The notes beneath the pieces were generated by a model. The model was given only the letters and a program-made list of their open reading frames with translations. It was not told where the DNA came from and made no database searches. This document shows, piece by piece, positions 28,888-37,452 of a DNA stretch of 64,000 nucleotides (the stretch's first letter is position 1; every line of letters begins with the position of its first letter). The stretch comes from Gammaproteobacteria bacterium LSUCC0096 (GTDB lineage Bacteria; Pseudomonadota; Gammaproteobacteria; Pseudomonadales; Litorivicinaceae): positions 106,163 through 170,162 of the forward strand of contig VIEA01000002.1 in NCBI GenBank assembly GCA_008087055.1. Direction: 5' to 3'. Position numbers and translations under genes: made by a program.

Positions 28888-30497
28888 ACTGGATTGAACG
28901 ATTTTTCGTTCTTATTCTGATTCTTCCTATCATTGGGTTATTGGATGATGCACTCGGTCGTTATTCAGGTGTTTCCTGGGTTCAGGGTCTCGAACGTTTG
29001 TGGGATGAGCCAGCTCTGATCGACTCGCTCATACTCTCTCTATGGGTTGCGAGCGTGTCGCTCGTGATCTCTTTATTTATTGCACGTGCCATTTCTGCCA
29101 AAACTCTTCAGGCGAAGGATTCGCAGGTGTGGCGAAGTGTATTGCTTGCGATGCCACACAGTGCGCTTGCAGTCGGTCTATTATTGGCACTGTCCGCCGG
29201 AGGCGTCGGCTGGCGATGGATCGCAGTGTTTTTTGAGCTCCCACTCGACCAGCAATACTTATTCCCCAGAGACCCATGGGGGGTCGGCATGATTTTGTCA
29301 CTCGTGATCAAAGAAAGTGCATTTTTAATTGCCATTGCGATACCGATGACCAAACGTCTTCCGCTACGTTCCTATCAGGTGATAGCGCGACAAGCCGGTT
29401 TGACTCAAATTCAATTCCATCATCAACTCATTTGGCCTCAGGTCATCCGCTTGATGTATCCGGCGATCTTTGTGGTGTTTGTTTTCGGACTGACCAATCT
29501 TGAAGTCAGTCTGATTTTGGGCCCAGATCAGCCACAGTTGATCGGTGTTCGCTTATTTCAGTTGCTTACTGATCCCAATGCACTCAATCGACAGGCGGGC
29601 GCGCTTGGGTTGCTCATCGTGTTGGCCTTACTCCTTGCAGTTTGGGGCGTATTTCATCGATTGACTCGCCCATGCGTTAAGTACCGACTACCTGATGTGA
29701 TGGCCTTGACCTCCTGGGCAACAGTGTTGCGTTGGGCTCTCATTACCGTTACTTGGCTATCGATTGCGAGTTTACTGATTTGGGCTGTGACTTTGCGATG
29801 GAGTGTTTTTGAGCCATTACCGGATGTTTCATTGGCCGCTTTGACAAGCATAAAGAGTTTAGCGTCTCCATTCTGGGCGTCGCTGTTGATCGGTCTTACT
29901 ACTAGCGTAATCGCCATCGTGTTGGCTGTCTGTATCCTTGAGTATTTGGTGTCAAAAGGGCAGAGGCGATTACATTGGATTTGGTGGGCATTTCTCTGGT
30001 TGCCGGCACTTCCGATGGCATCGGGGCTGCTTGCGTGGATTTATTTTTTTGGGGGAAGCCCTGGTCTTTGGCCGGTGATCATAGGTCATACATTGATCGC
30101 GCTTCCGTATGTGATGATTGTGGTGAGTGATAGCTGGTTCGATCGTGATTGGCGTCATGAAATGCTCTTGAAACAAGCGAACTTGCCAGTGTGGCGGCGG
30201 ATATTTTTGATTTGGATGCCGCGAAACAGCCGATTACTACTGTTGGCATTCGCGCTCGCATTCGCTGTCAGTTGTGCTCTGTATACCCAAACGATGCTGC
30301 TTGGTGGTGGTCGCATCGAAACTCTCATGACGGAGCTGATGGTTACAGTCGGTGGAGAGCGGAGGTCTGCTGCTTTGACAGGGCTGGTTAATTTACTGTT
30401 ACCACTGATCGCTTTCGGGCTTGCTTTGTGGGTGAGCCGTATTTCCTGGCGCCATCGTACTGGGATGCAAGGAGAAGGGTATGCTGATTTTCGATGA
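28884..30497 (+). CDS. ynjC: ABC transporter permease, fused two-domain, YnjC-like
   Basis: A 537-residue inner-membrane permease with around 12 hydrophobic segments in two halves, each resembling a binding-protein-dependent permease domain (as in ThiP/FbpB). The GTG at 28884, after GGAAGG, overlaps the binding-protein stop; a longer in-frame start at 28854 lies inside ynjB. EAA-loop-like segments are near RQAGLTQIQFHHQLIWPQ (first half) and KQANLPVWRRIFLIWMP (second half). It overlaps the ATPase gene by 17 nt. Confidence 0.86.
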   Translation: MNWIERFFVLILILPIIGLLDDALGRYSGVSWVQGLERLWDEPALIDSLILSLWVASVSLVISLFIARAISAKTLQAKDSQVWRSVLLAMPHSALAVGLLLALSAGGVGWRWIAVFFELPLDQQYLFPRDPWGVGMILSLVIKESAFLIAIAIPMTKRLPLRSYQVIARQAGLTQIQFHHQLIWPQVIRLMYPAIFVVFVFGLTNLEVSLILGPDQPQLIGVRLFQLLTDPNALNRQAGALGLLIVLALLLAVWGVFHRLTRPCVKYRLPDVMALTSWATVLRWALITVTWLSIASLLIWAVTLRWSVFEPLPDVSLAALTSIKSLASPFWASLLIGLTTSVIAIVLAVCILEYLVSKGQRRLHWIWWAFLWLPALPMASGLLAWIYFFGGSPGLWPVIIGHTLIALPYVMIVVSDSWFDRDWRHEMLLKQANLPVWRRIFLIWMPRNSRLLLLAFALAFAVSCALYTQTMLLGGGRIETLMTELMVTVGGERRSAALTGLVNLLLPLIAFGLALWVSRISWRHRTGMQGEGYADFR

Positions 30498-31101
30498 AGT
30501 CTCGGTGAGTCGGGCTGGTCGGCAACTTTTTCAGCCAGTTTCGTTCGCGCTAGAGCCTGGAAAGATTATGACGCTGCAGGGTGAGTCAGGCCTCGGTAAA
30601 TCCACACTGCTGCATGCGCTGATTGATCAGGAAAGTGGGGTCGAGATCTCAGGACAGATCATCCTTGATGGCAATCCAATGGATCCTTCAAATCGGCTGA
30701 GTGCTGAGTCGCAGACTGTTTTTCAAGAGCCGTTACTCTTTCCTCATTTATCAATTGGCGCAAATATCGAGCTGTCGATGCATCAGTTACAAGGGGCATC
30801 TCATCGAGACCGCGTTAATCAATTGCTGAACCAAATCGGCCTGAGTGGGATGGCTGAACAGGATCCATTTCAATTATCACGAGGCCAGATGATGCGTGTC
30901 GCTGTCGCTCGCGCTTTAGCACCACATCCTCGTATCTTATTGCTTGATGAACCCTTAAGTGCGCTTGATTCAGAGACGCGCGAGCAGGTGAAACATCTGA
31001 TCTTTGAGCAAGTAAGGCATGATGCTGCTTATGGAGTTTTAGTGACGCATCATCCGGAAGATCGTCCACAAGGGGGAGATATGGTGTGTTTGATGCCCTG
31101 A
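30481..31101 (+). CDS. ynjD: ABC transporter ATP-binding protein, YnjD-like
   Basis: A 206-residue ATPase: Walker A GESGLGKST, Q-loop VFQEPLLFPHLS, a signature LSRGQMMRVAVARAL in place of LSGGQ, Walker B ILLLDEPLSALD and the switch His in LVTHHPED. Its small size matches YnjD. It powers the YnjBC importer, and its last 16 bases overlap the phosphatidyltransferase gene. Confidence 0.9.
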   Translation: MLIFDEVSVSRAGRQLFQPVSFALEPGKIMTLQGESGLGKSTLLHALIDQESGVEISGQIILDGNPMDPSNRLSAESQTVFQEPLLFPHLSIGANIELSMHQLQGASHRDRVNQLLNQIGLSGMAEQDPFQLSRGQMMRVAVARALAPHPRILLLDEPLSALDSETREQVKHLIFEQVRHDAAYGVLVTHHPEDRPQGGDMVCLMP

Positions 31102-31730
31102 TTGTGAAGCATCTCAAAGAGCCCCTGAGGTCTGCTGCTCGACCGCTTGCTCGAGCTGGTATCACTGCGACGCAGCTGACCTTGATTGGTGCATTAAGTG
31201 GGCTTTTGGCAGCAGTTGCGATCATGTCAGATGCGTTAATGATCGCTGCGGTTTTGTTTGGCATGAACCGTTTCTTGGATGGGTTAGATGGAGCGTTAGC
31301 GCGTATCCAAGGCCCAACCGAACGAGGTGCTTTTCTCGATATCATCTGTGATTTTTTAGTGTATAGCGCGATACCTCTCGCGTTCGCGGTTCGCGATCCG
31401 AATGTTGGTCTAGCCGCGGCATTTTTATTGTTTAGTTTTGTTGGAACTGGCTCGAGTTTTCTTGCTTTCTCCATTTTTGCCGCTCGTCATGGCTTGAAGA
31501 ACAAAGCGCTTAAAGACAAGTCGATCTACTACTTACAGGGTCTGACTGAAGGCTTTGAAACTACGGCAGTTTTGCTATTGATGTGCCTTGTTCCCGAATG
31601 GTTTGAGTGGCTTGCGTGGGGGTTCGGTGCGTTGTGTTTAATCACGACTGTCTCCCGGATTATCGAGGGAAATCGAGTCTTACGTGGCATTTCGACCCCA
31701 GAGCCTGATAGGCTTTCGGAAACCAATTAA
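31086..31730 (+). CDS. ynjF: CDP-alcohol phosphatidyltransferase family protein, YnjF-like
   Basis: Integral membrane enzyme of 214 residues with the full CDP-alcohol phosphotransferase motif DGLDGALAR-x8-GAFLDIICD near residues 65-90, in which all Asp ligands are present. It would join a CDP-linked lipid to an alcohol acceptor; the acceptor is unknown. GTG start with AGGGGGAG upstream, inside the end of ynjD. In E. coli ynjF closes the ynjABCDEF cluster; here the rhodanese gene ynjE is missing between D and F. Confidence 0.87.
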   Translation: MFDALIVKHLKEPLRSAARPLARAGITATQLTLIGALSGLLAAVAIMSDALMIAAVLFGMNRFLDGLDGALARIQGPTERGAFLDIICDFLVYSAIPLAFAVRDPNVGLAAAFLLFSFVGTGSSFLAFSIFAARHGLKNKALKDKSIYYLQGLTEGFETTAVLLLMCLVPEWFEWLAWGFGALCLITTVSRIIEGNRVLRGISTPEPDRLSETN

Positions 31731-31739
31731 GGAGTATGT

Positions 31740-32426
31740 ATGAAATCTTTGTTTCGGGGCGCTCTAATCGCGTCTTTGCTTGCGACTCCGGCGCTTGCGA
31801 ATGAACCTTCAACAGATTTAGAAAAATTAAGCTATAGCCTTGGGATCATTCTCGGCGAGCGTATTCAAAACGATTTTGGTGATTTAGACCCTCAATTCGT
31901 CCTCGAAGGCTTAAAGGACTCAAAAGAGCCAAAGAATTGGAAATTGGACCGCCCAGCAATTAATAAAGCAGTCCAGGACGCGCAGACGAAGGTTCGCGCT
32001 GAACAACAACGACAGGTAGAAGCAATGGCTGAAGCAAATCTCAAATCAGGCGAAGCCTTTTTGGCTGACAATGCAAAAAAAGATGGCGTGACTGTGACCG
32101 CTTCAGGGCTTCAGTACAAAGTGTTGGCTGAGGGTTCAGGGGATTCTCCAAAGGCGACAGATACTGTCAAAGTGCATTATGAAGGCCGCCTGATTTCAGG
32201 TGACGTATTTGATAGCTCAATCGCGCGCGGCGAGCCCGTCAGCTTCCCGTTGAATGGCGTGATTCCGGGTTGGTCTGAAGGCGTTCAGTTGATGAAGGTT
32301 GGATCGAAATTCCAGTTCACGATTCCATCAGCACTTGCTTATGGCCCTGCTGGTACAGGACCTATCCCGCCAAACTCAGTGCTTGTCTTTGACGTTGAGT
32401 TATTGGAAATCAATCCAGCAAATTAA
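31740..32426 (+). CDS. FKBP-type peptidyl-prolyl cis-trans isomerase, periplasmic (Mip/FkpA-like)
   Basis: A 228-residue protein with a signal peptide cleaved near LATPALA-N (residues 1-20), an N-terminal helical dimerisation domain (about 25-115) and a C-terminal FKBP domain with VHYEGRLISGDVFDSS, VIPGWSEGVQLMKVGSKF and IPPNSVLVFDVELL. It would catalyse proline isomerisation and act as chaperone for envelope proteins. AAGGAG lies five bases before the ATG. Its stop abuts that of convergent gshA. Confidence 0.92.
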   Translation: MKSLFRGALIASLLATPALANEPSTDLEKLSYSLGIILGERIQNDFGDLDPQFVLEGLKDSKEPKNWKLDRPAINKAVQDAQTKVRAEQQRQVEAMAEANLKSGEAFLADNAKKDGVTVTASGLQYKVLAEGSGDSPKATDTVKVHYEGRLISGDVFDSSIARGEPVSFPLNGVIPGWSEGVQLMKVGSKFQFTIPSALAYGPAGTGPIPPNSVLVFDVELLEINPAN

Positions 32427-34001
32427 TTAAGGCTGATTGATATAGGCGTCAACGAAGGCATCGAAAGAGCCTTCGTTCGATGCCGCAATGCGTTCTTCGG
32501 CTACAAGGCTTTCTCGCGCTTCGTGTTGCATAGCCTGTAGCTTTTCTCCTGTCGGAGCAACTGTCTGCCAACTGTTATGGTGCTGATTGGCTCGAGCCAA
32601 ACCAAATTCTAAATGCCCCTCTTTCAGAACCGCTTGTTCGATTTCATCTGATAGCAGCGGACATGTTCCCTCGAGTCGTAGGCGTGCATCATCGAGTGCG
32701 TCGGTGAAACTCTCTGTTTGAAAAGCTGAATTCAGTGCTTCTGCCACAGGGTCAAGTGATCCCAAGAATTCAAGACCTGCTTGCTTGAATGTTGATCGAT
32801 CATCAAAGCGTTGGTCCAGACGTCGACCAGCCCAACTGGCACGCGCATTGATTCCATTGATGGCAACACATTCTTCTGGTGAATTTAGAGGGCTATCTGC
32901 CAGTGCTGATGCCGTCATCAACAACGTGATCAGAGATGCTTCATGTTCTGAGATGCCGTTGCGTGCAAAAGGGTTTAGATCAATCGCGCGTACTTCTAAG
33001 TATTCGACTCCACGATTGATGAGGGCTCGAACTGGGCGCTCACCTGACTTTTGAACACGCTTCGGCCGAATACTCGAGTAGTACTCATTCTCGATCTGCA
33101 AAACGGCAGTATTGAGCTGCTTAAATCCTTGATCGTCTTTTAGCCCTAAACCTTCGTAGGTTGGCCAAGGATGGTGGACTGCTTTTGATAGCGTATCGCA
33201 GTAGGTATCTAACTGATTGAAGCAAATATTGATCGATTCTTGTGCAGCCGATTGGTAGCCAAGATCGCTCATGCGAAGACTCGTTGCGCCCTCGGCGAGA
33301 CGTGTGCGCCCAGAGACTTTGAACCGGTCAGTGGCCAGTAAACGGAAACTCTCATCAACCGATGGACTTGACCCGGTCAGCAGCATGATTAGCCATTGGA
33401 TACGGCGAAAGTTACGAATGGTCTGGAAGTATCCATTATCGCGAATTACGCGGCTATCTGCGCCATCAGGATGCCCATCGAGTGCGGCTTTCCACGACCA
33501 GAAATCATCGCTGAAAGAGAGATTGAAGTGCACGCCTGCAATGGTTTGCATTTGTCGACCATAACGAAAACCGAGTCCCCGGCGGTAAACGGTCTTTAGA
33601 CGGCCAATGTGTGAGTCTCCGTAGTATGCCAGGGGAATATCTGAGTCCGAGTCAGGGAGCCGGCATGGCATTGATAGTGGCCAAATACGCTCGTTCCCGA
33701 GAACGGTGCTGGCAAAAGCATGGAGCTCTTCAAGTTCTTGGATAGCTGCTTGTGGCGATGCATGTGTGCCGGTAACAAACTCCAATAACGCCTCAGAATA
33801 GTCGGTCGTGATATGAGGGTGAGTGAGCGCAGAGCCAAGTGCTGTTGGATGTTCTGTTTGCGCGAGTTTGCCGGTATCTCGATCGACGCGGAGGCCTTCT
33901 TTTTCGAGCCCAAATCGCATCCCGACAAGATGTTGGCTCAAAGCATCTAAATGAGATTCTTGAATAATATGCGAAGAGATCGTGGGTAGTTTTAGTTGCA
34001 C
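32427..34001 (-). CDS. gshA: Glutamate-cysteine ligase
   Basis: ATP-dependent first step of glutathione synthesis. The 524 residues are near E. coli GshA (518). Seen: FGLEKEGLRVDR (ATP/Mg binding), TDYSEALLEFVTG, YGDSHIGRLKTVYRRGLGFRYGRQMQTIAGVHFN (in blocks), and EVRAIDLNPF. A GTG start overlaps the last ten bases of the preceding pckA-like gene, with GGA six bases upstream, so gshA is the sixth and last gene of the operon starting at ptrB. Confidence 0.94.
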   Translation of the reverse strand: MQLKLPTISSHIIQESHLDALSQHLVGMRFGLEKEGLRVDRDTGKLAQTEHPTALGSALTHPHITTDYSEALLEFVTGTHASPQAAIQELEELHAFASTVLGNERIWPLSMPCRLPDSDSDIPLAYYGDSHIGRLKTVYRRGLGFRYGRQMQTIAGVHFNLSFSDDFWSWKAALDGHPDGADSRVIRDNGYFQTIRNFRRIQWLIMLLTGSSPSVDESFRLLATDRFKVSGRTRLAEGATSLRMSDLGYQSAAQESINICFNQLDTYCDTLSKAVHHPWPTYEGLGLKDDQGFKQLNTAVLQIENEYYSSIRPKRVQKSGERPVRALINRGVEYLEVRAIDLNPFARNGISEHEASLITLLMTASALADSPLNSPEECVAINGINARASWAGRRLDQRFDDRSTFKQAGLEFLGSLDPVAEALNSAFQTESFTDALDDARLRLEGTCPLLSDEIEQAVLKEGHLEFGLARANQHHNSWQTVAPTGEKLQAMQHEARESLVAEERIAASNEGSFDAFVDAYINQP

Positions 34002-35506
34002 TCAATTTCCAAGGCTTTTAGCCATCGCTCTGGGTCATTGGTCCGCTGTAATTCATCCGTGATAGCTTGGATCAAACGTGACTCGTTCGTTGTGTAATCG
34101 CTCGACTCTGGCCAGCGATCTTTAGGATGCCATGGTCCGGCAGTCTCTGATTGACCCGCCGGAACAGACAAACCGAGGGATCCAAACGGTTCCCAATCAG
34201 TGCAGTAATACATACCCGTGATAACAGCACTTTCTTCTGACGCTGACAGTGGATCACCCTTGCCTGCTTGCCCACCATGCCACCCGGCGTTGACCAGGAA
34301 GCAACGGGTGTCATGTGCTTCAAGCAAGTCTTCCAAAATGAATACATAGTCATCGAGATTCCTCGGTAACAGCGTATCCATAAACCCTGGCGTGAATCGA
34401 ATATCGATTTCAGCTTGGCGTTCTTCGAGGGGTCCAAGGTGATTGCCGTAGCCTAAAATAAACCACGCGAGACATTGTTCTCGAGTGATTTTAGCCAGTG
34501 GAGGCAGTACGCCAAGAGGGTCCGTAGTTAAAATCACAAGTTGGCTTGGGCCGCGCGTATCAGATTCTTGAGTCGCATTGAGACGAGTGAGAGGTACAAC
34601 CAGGTGTGTGGGTGTTCGGATATCTGAGTCGATATCCGGATCTACAAATAGGGGTTCGCGATCGCTTCCAAGCGCTAGATTTTCAGCAATTGTGCCGAAC
34701 CGCAATGCCTCATCTAGGCTGATTGGCAGGTTATGATCGAGGTGAAGTCTGCAGCCATCAGCTAGACGATGTAATCCTTCATTTGACCAAGAAAGGCCCC
34801 GGTCACCAATAAGTTGCCCGCAACGCAATGCCCATGTTGTCTTTTGCGTCCCAGCAGGGCCGAGAAATAGCGTGATCTCCCCGTCACCTTGGGCAGCCGC
34901 TCCATGCAGGGGCAGCGTATCTTTTTCAGGAAGCAGAAGGCCTAAGAGTGTCAGAAGGGTACGACGCATCTCTCCAGTCGTCAGATCTCCGCCCATTAAA
35001 ATTCGGCGTTTGCCAACGTGGATTAAAATTACACCGCCGCCGTCGCTCAAAATTTCTGCGTCACCAAAGCTTTCGATTGGCGCCCAGATTAATTTCCATT
35101 CCGGTTTTTCGCGCGGATTGAACTCAGTCGGGATATGACACAAGTGATGACAACTCATGGCATGCCAGGCACTTAAGGTCGTAATCTCGAGTGGTACTGC
35201 AATGTCTGCATCGACGCCCATGTGGGCATGAATTCGGTAGCGATCACGCTCGACAACATCATCTTTGACCCTCTGCCAAATTGATTTAAAGACGCCGCTA
35301 TCAAGCAAGTGGAATTGAGCATCTGCGCGAATGACGTCGCTGACGGAGGGCTCATTGACGATGAATCGTTGAATTTCCGTATTGCGTTCGGTTGATACAG
35401 CCAATGCACCCTTGGCGGACAGTTGGCCCTCGCCTAAAGCGAGCGCGTGTTCAACCAGTTCGGCTAAGGTAAGATCGTCGAAACGACTCGACCCATCGGT
35501 TTTCAT
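33992..35506 (-). CDS. Divergent PEP carboxykinase (ATP) homologue, probably not a normal PckA
   Basis: A 504-residue intact frame that aligns along its length with ATP-type PEP carboxykinase: GALAV near residue 33, GGDLTTGEM (172-180), LLLPEKDTLPLHG, a P-loop GPAGTQKTT (216-224), GVLPPLAKITREQC and FLVNAGWHGG. Its place after hslO is that of pckA in Pseudomonas. Catalytic residues have changed: E. coli Tyr207 is Thr176, Lys212-Lys213 are Arg181-Arg182, Asp269 is Arg236, and the P-loop reads A-G-T-Q-K where S-G-T-G-K is expected. The TGRSPKDKY substrate loop is not recognisable. His201 and the P-loop Lys remain. It may be inactive, altered in substrate, or regulatory. It overlaps hslO (4 nt) and gshA (10 nt). 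Confidence 0.82.
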   Translation of the reverse strand: MKTDGSSRFDDLTLAELVEHALALGEGQLSAKGALAVSTERNTEIQRFIVNEPSVSDVIRADAQFHLLDSGVFKSIWQRVKDDVVERDRYRIHAHMGVDADIAVPLEITTLSAWHAMSCHHLCHIPTEFNPREKPEWKLIWAPIESFGDAEILSDGGGVILIHVGKRRILMGGDLTTGEMRRTLLTLLGLLLPEKDTLPLHGAAAQGDGEITLFLGPAGTQKTTWALRCGQLIGDRGLSWSNEGLHRLADGCRLHLDHNLPISLDEALRFGTIAENLALGSDREPLFVDPDIDSDIRTPTHLVVPLTRLNATQESDTRGPSQLVILTTDPLGVLPPLAKITREQCLAWFILGYGNHLGPLEERQAEIDIRFTPGFMDTLLPRNLDDYVFILEDLLEAHDTRCFLVNAGWHGGQAGKGDPLSASEESAVITGMYYCTDWEPFGSLGLSVPAGQSETAGPWHPKDRWPESSDYTTNESRLIQAITDELQRTNDPERWLKALEIECN

Positions 35507-36393
35507 TGTAGCGTGTCAGACCCCGGTGGCTGATCAGAGAGTAGCCATTCTAAGTCAGCCTGATCATATTGGTATACCTGTCCGCAAAAATGGCAATCAA
35601 CAGTCACTGAAGGTTGTTCAGCAAACAGTTGTTTTACTTCCATTTCACCCAGTGCCCTGATGGCTCGAGCAGATCGTTCTTTTGAACAAGAGCACCCAAA
35701 TTCGATGCCCCAGGGATCGAAACTTCGAGGACTGAGCTCATGAAATAGTTTGTAGATCATGAGTGGACCGGCCTCTTTTGCTAGCTCTTGTTCAGTAATT
35801 GTATCCGCGAGTGTTAAAAGTGTTTCCCAGTTTGAGTGCCCTTCAAGCGTTTGCCCGCCCTCTTCTGGAATGCGCTGGACAAGAAGTCCACCGACGGTTG
35901 ATTGGTCACTTGCAAGCCATAGCTTGGTATCGAGCTGCTCAGAATTTTCAAAGTAGTGATTGATACATCCCGAAATTGAGCCTGATTCCAAGGGCACAAT
36001 GCCCTGATACCGCTCACCTTGTTTTGGATCGACTGTAACGGCCAAGTAGCCTGTTCTAACAAGCTCCTCAAAGGTGGTTGCGTCACCAACATTATCCCAC
36101 TGAGCGGTTGACCGAATGAGGCCTTCCGAAGAGCACTCTGCAACCATCATCGTGACCGGCCCAGAGCTCTTGATTTGAAGAATCATTTCGCCATCAAATT
36201 TGAGCATATGGGACAAAATACAGGCTGCAGCAACAAGCTCTTCACATAACATTTTTACGGGCAAGGGCATCTTTTGATGATCAAGCATGTCGTTCTTAGT
36301 CTTGCCAAGGCGTACCGTCATCAGTCGAGCATCTGGTGCCTCATCACACATGTAGCGGCGGACTGCATCGTGATCAGGTGTCAGATCAGTCAT
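35503..36393 (-). CDS. hslO: Redox-regulated chaperone Hsp33
   Basis: Cytoplasmic holdase switched on by oxidation that releases zinc and unfolds a linker. All four zinc cysteines are present: Cys234 and Cys236 in FGCSCSKE, Cys267 and Cys270 in DCHFCGQ. The 296 residues match the family. The ATG overlaps hslR by 8 nt, and the stop overlaps the pckA-like start (ATGA). hslR-hslO adjacency is conserved from E. coli to Pseudomonas. Confidence 0.95.
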   Translation of the reverse strand: MTDLTPDHDAVRRYMCDEAPDARLMTVRLGKTKNDMLDHQKMPLPVKMLCEELVAAACILSHMLKFDGEMILQIKSSGPVTMMVAECSSEGLIRSTAQWDNVGDATTFEELVRTGYLAVTVDPKQGERYQGIVPLESGSISGCINHYFENSEQLDTKLWLASDQSTVGGLLVQRIPEEGGQTLEGHSNWETLLTLADTITEQELAKEAGPLMIYKLFHELSPRSFDPWGIEFGCSCSKERSARAIRALGEMEVKQLFAEQPSVTVDCHFCGQVYQYDQADLEWLLSDQPPGSDTLQ

Positions 36394-36775
36394 TAAAAAT
36401 TCCCTTTAACTTTGTCATTTGGCGACGTTCTCGTTTATTTGGACGGTGATCCGCTGGCTGGAATCCCGCACGGGAAAATCGATTTAAATCTCGTTCGGTT
36501 TCGCGCTTTTGAATCGACTCCGCAGTTTCTTCATAGAGGAGTTGTGCTTCAGATGCTGGGCGCCGATCTTCTCGTACATCTCGAACGATAATGACCATAT
36601 CGGTTTGCCCTCGCGAAATTTCAATCTCGATTCCAGGTGTTACCACTTTCGATGGCTTTGCTTTGACGCCATCGATATGAATTTTCCCGCCATCAATTGC
36701 ATCGCGCGCGAGTCCGCGGGTTTTGAAAAAGCGCGCTGCCCACAACCATTTGTCAAGCCGCACTCCTCCACTCAT
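36386..36775 (-). CDS. hslR: Ribosome-associated heat shock protein Hsp15 (S4 domain)
   Basis: A 129-residue RNA-binding protein with an N-terminal S4 domain, VRLDKWLWAARFFKTRGLA, read from residue 5, and a basic C-terminal tail (RPNKRERRQMTK). Hsp15 binds the free 50S subunit carrying a nascent chain and helps rescue stalled translation. It overlaps yrfG by 4 nt and hslO by 8 nt. Confidence 0.93.
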   Translation of the reverse strand: MSGGVRLDKWLWAARFFKTRGLARDAIDGGKIHIDGVKAKPSKVVTPGIEIEISRGQTDMVIIVRDVREDRRPASEAQLLYEETAESIQKRETERDLNRFSRAGFQPADHRPNKRERRQMTKLKGIFND

Positions 36776-37452
36776 TGTTGTGCTAAAGCCTCTAACTCAG
36801 GGATCAGTACGTCAAAGTCGTCGATACCTTGTTTCCAGGTAGTGCGTGGCGGTTCAGATAAATTCGGATGCCGGATTTCGATGATTTCCCTGATGCCAGC
36901 GCGATCGGCGGCTTCGAGAACCTTCGGGGAATCATCCATAAATACTGCACGATTTGGGTCGATTGAGTATTCCTCAAATAAAGCTGTCCAAAAATCTGGA
37001 TGTTCTTTTGCGACGCCATATTGATGGCTTGAAACGATGCCGTCGACCAATGCTCCTAAAGGAACAATCTCGAGCTTCAGCTGAATCACGTCAGGGTGCG
37101 CATTCGTAGCAATTAAGGTTCTCAGTGGCAACGGCCGCAGTGCCTCTAGAAACCGCTCCGCATGGGGTCTGAAGCGAATAAGATGGGCGAGCTGTTTTTT
37201 CGCTTCAATCAGATCTATACCAAAAAATTGAGCCCAGTAGTCTGTGCAGTACCAAGCGAGCGTTCCTTCGTGTTTTTTTAACTCTGTTCGAAACCGATCA
37301 CGAATCTCGTCTTCTGATTCCCCTGTCAGTCCTGCGACAACCGAGTGTACATTTTTTAACCAGAAGGTTGCGTCGTAATGCAGATCGAGGAGTGTACCGT
37401 CCATATCAAGTAGGACGTCATCGATCGCTTGCCAATTTATGTTAAAGGGCAT
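36772..37452 (-). CDS. yrfG: GMP/IMP nucleotidase, HAD superfamily
   Basis: A 226-residue HAD phosphatase from the ATG at 37452 (MPFNINWQAID), which follows AGGGG by seven bases; a longer frame to 37548 lies within ptrB. HAD motifs: DMDGTLLDL (I), IATNAHP (II), the Lys of YGVAKEHPDFW (III) and FMDDSPKVLEAADRAG (IV). YrfG hydrolyses GMP and IMP; the assignment rests on similarity and the yrfG-hslR-hslO order. It overlaps ptrB by 11 nt. Confidence 0.88.
   Translation of the reverse strand: MPFNINWQAIDDVLLDMDGTLLDLHYDATFWLKNVHSVVAGLTGESEDEIRDRFRTELKKHEGTLAWYCTDYWAQFFGIDLIEAKKQLAHLIRFRPHAERFLEALRPLPLRTLIATNAHPDVIQLKLEIVPLGALVDGIVSSHQYGVAKEHPDFWTALFEEYSIDPNRAVFMDDSPKVLEAADRAGIREIIEIRHPNLSEPPRTTWKQGIDDFDVLIPELEALAQQ

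Noticed and set aside
33992-35506. Calling the pckA-like gene a pseudogene
   Set aside because: The frame is uninterrupted over 504 codons, keeps overlaps with both neighbours and retains conserved structural blocks.
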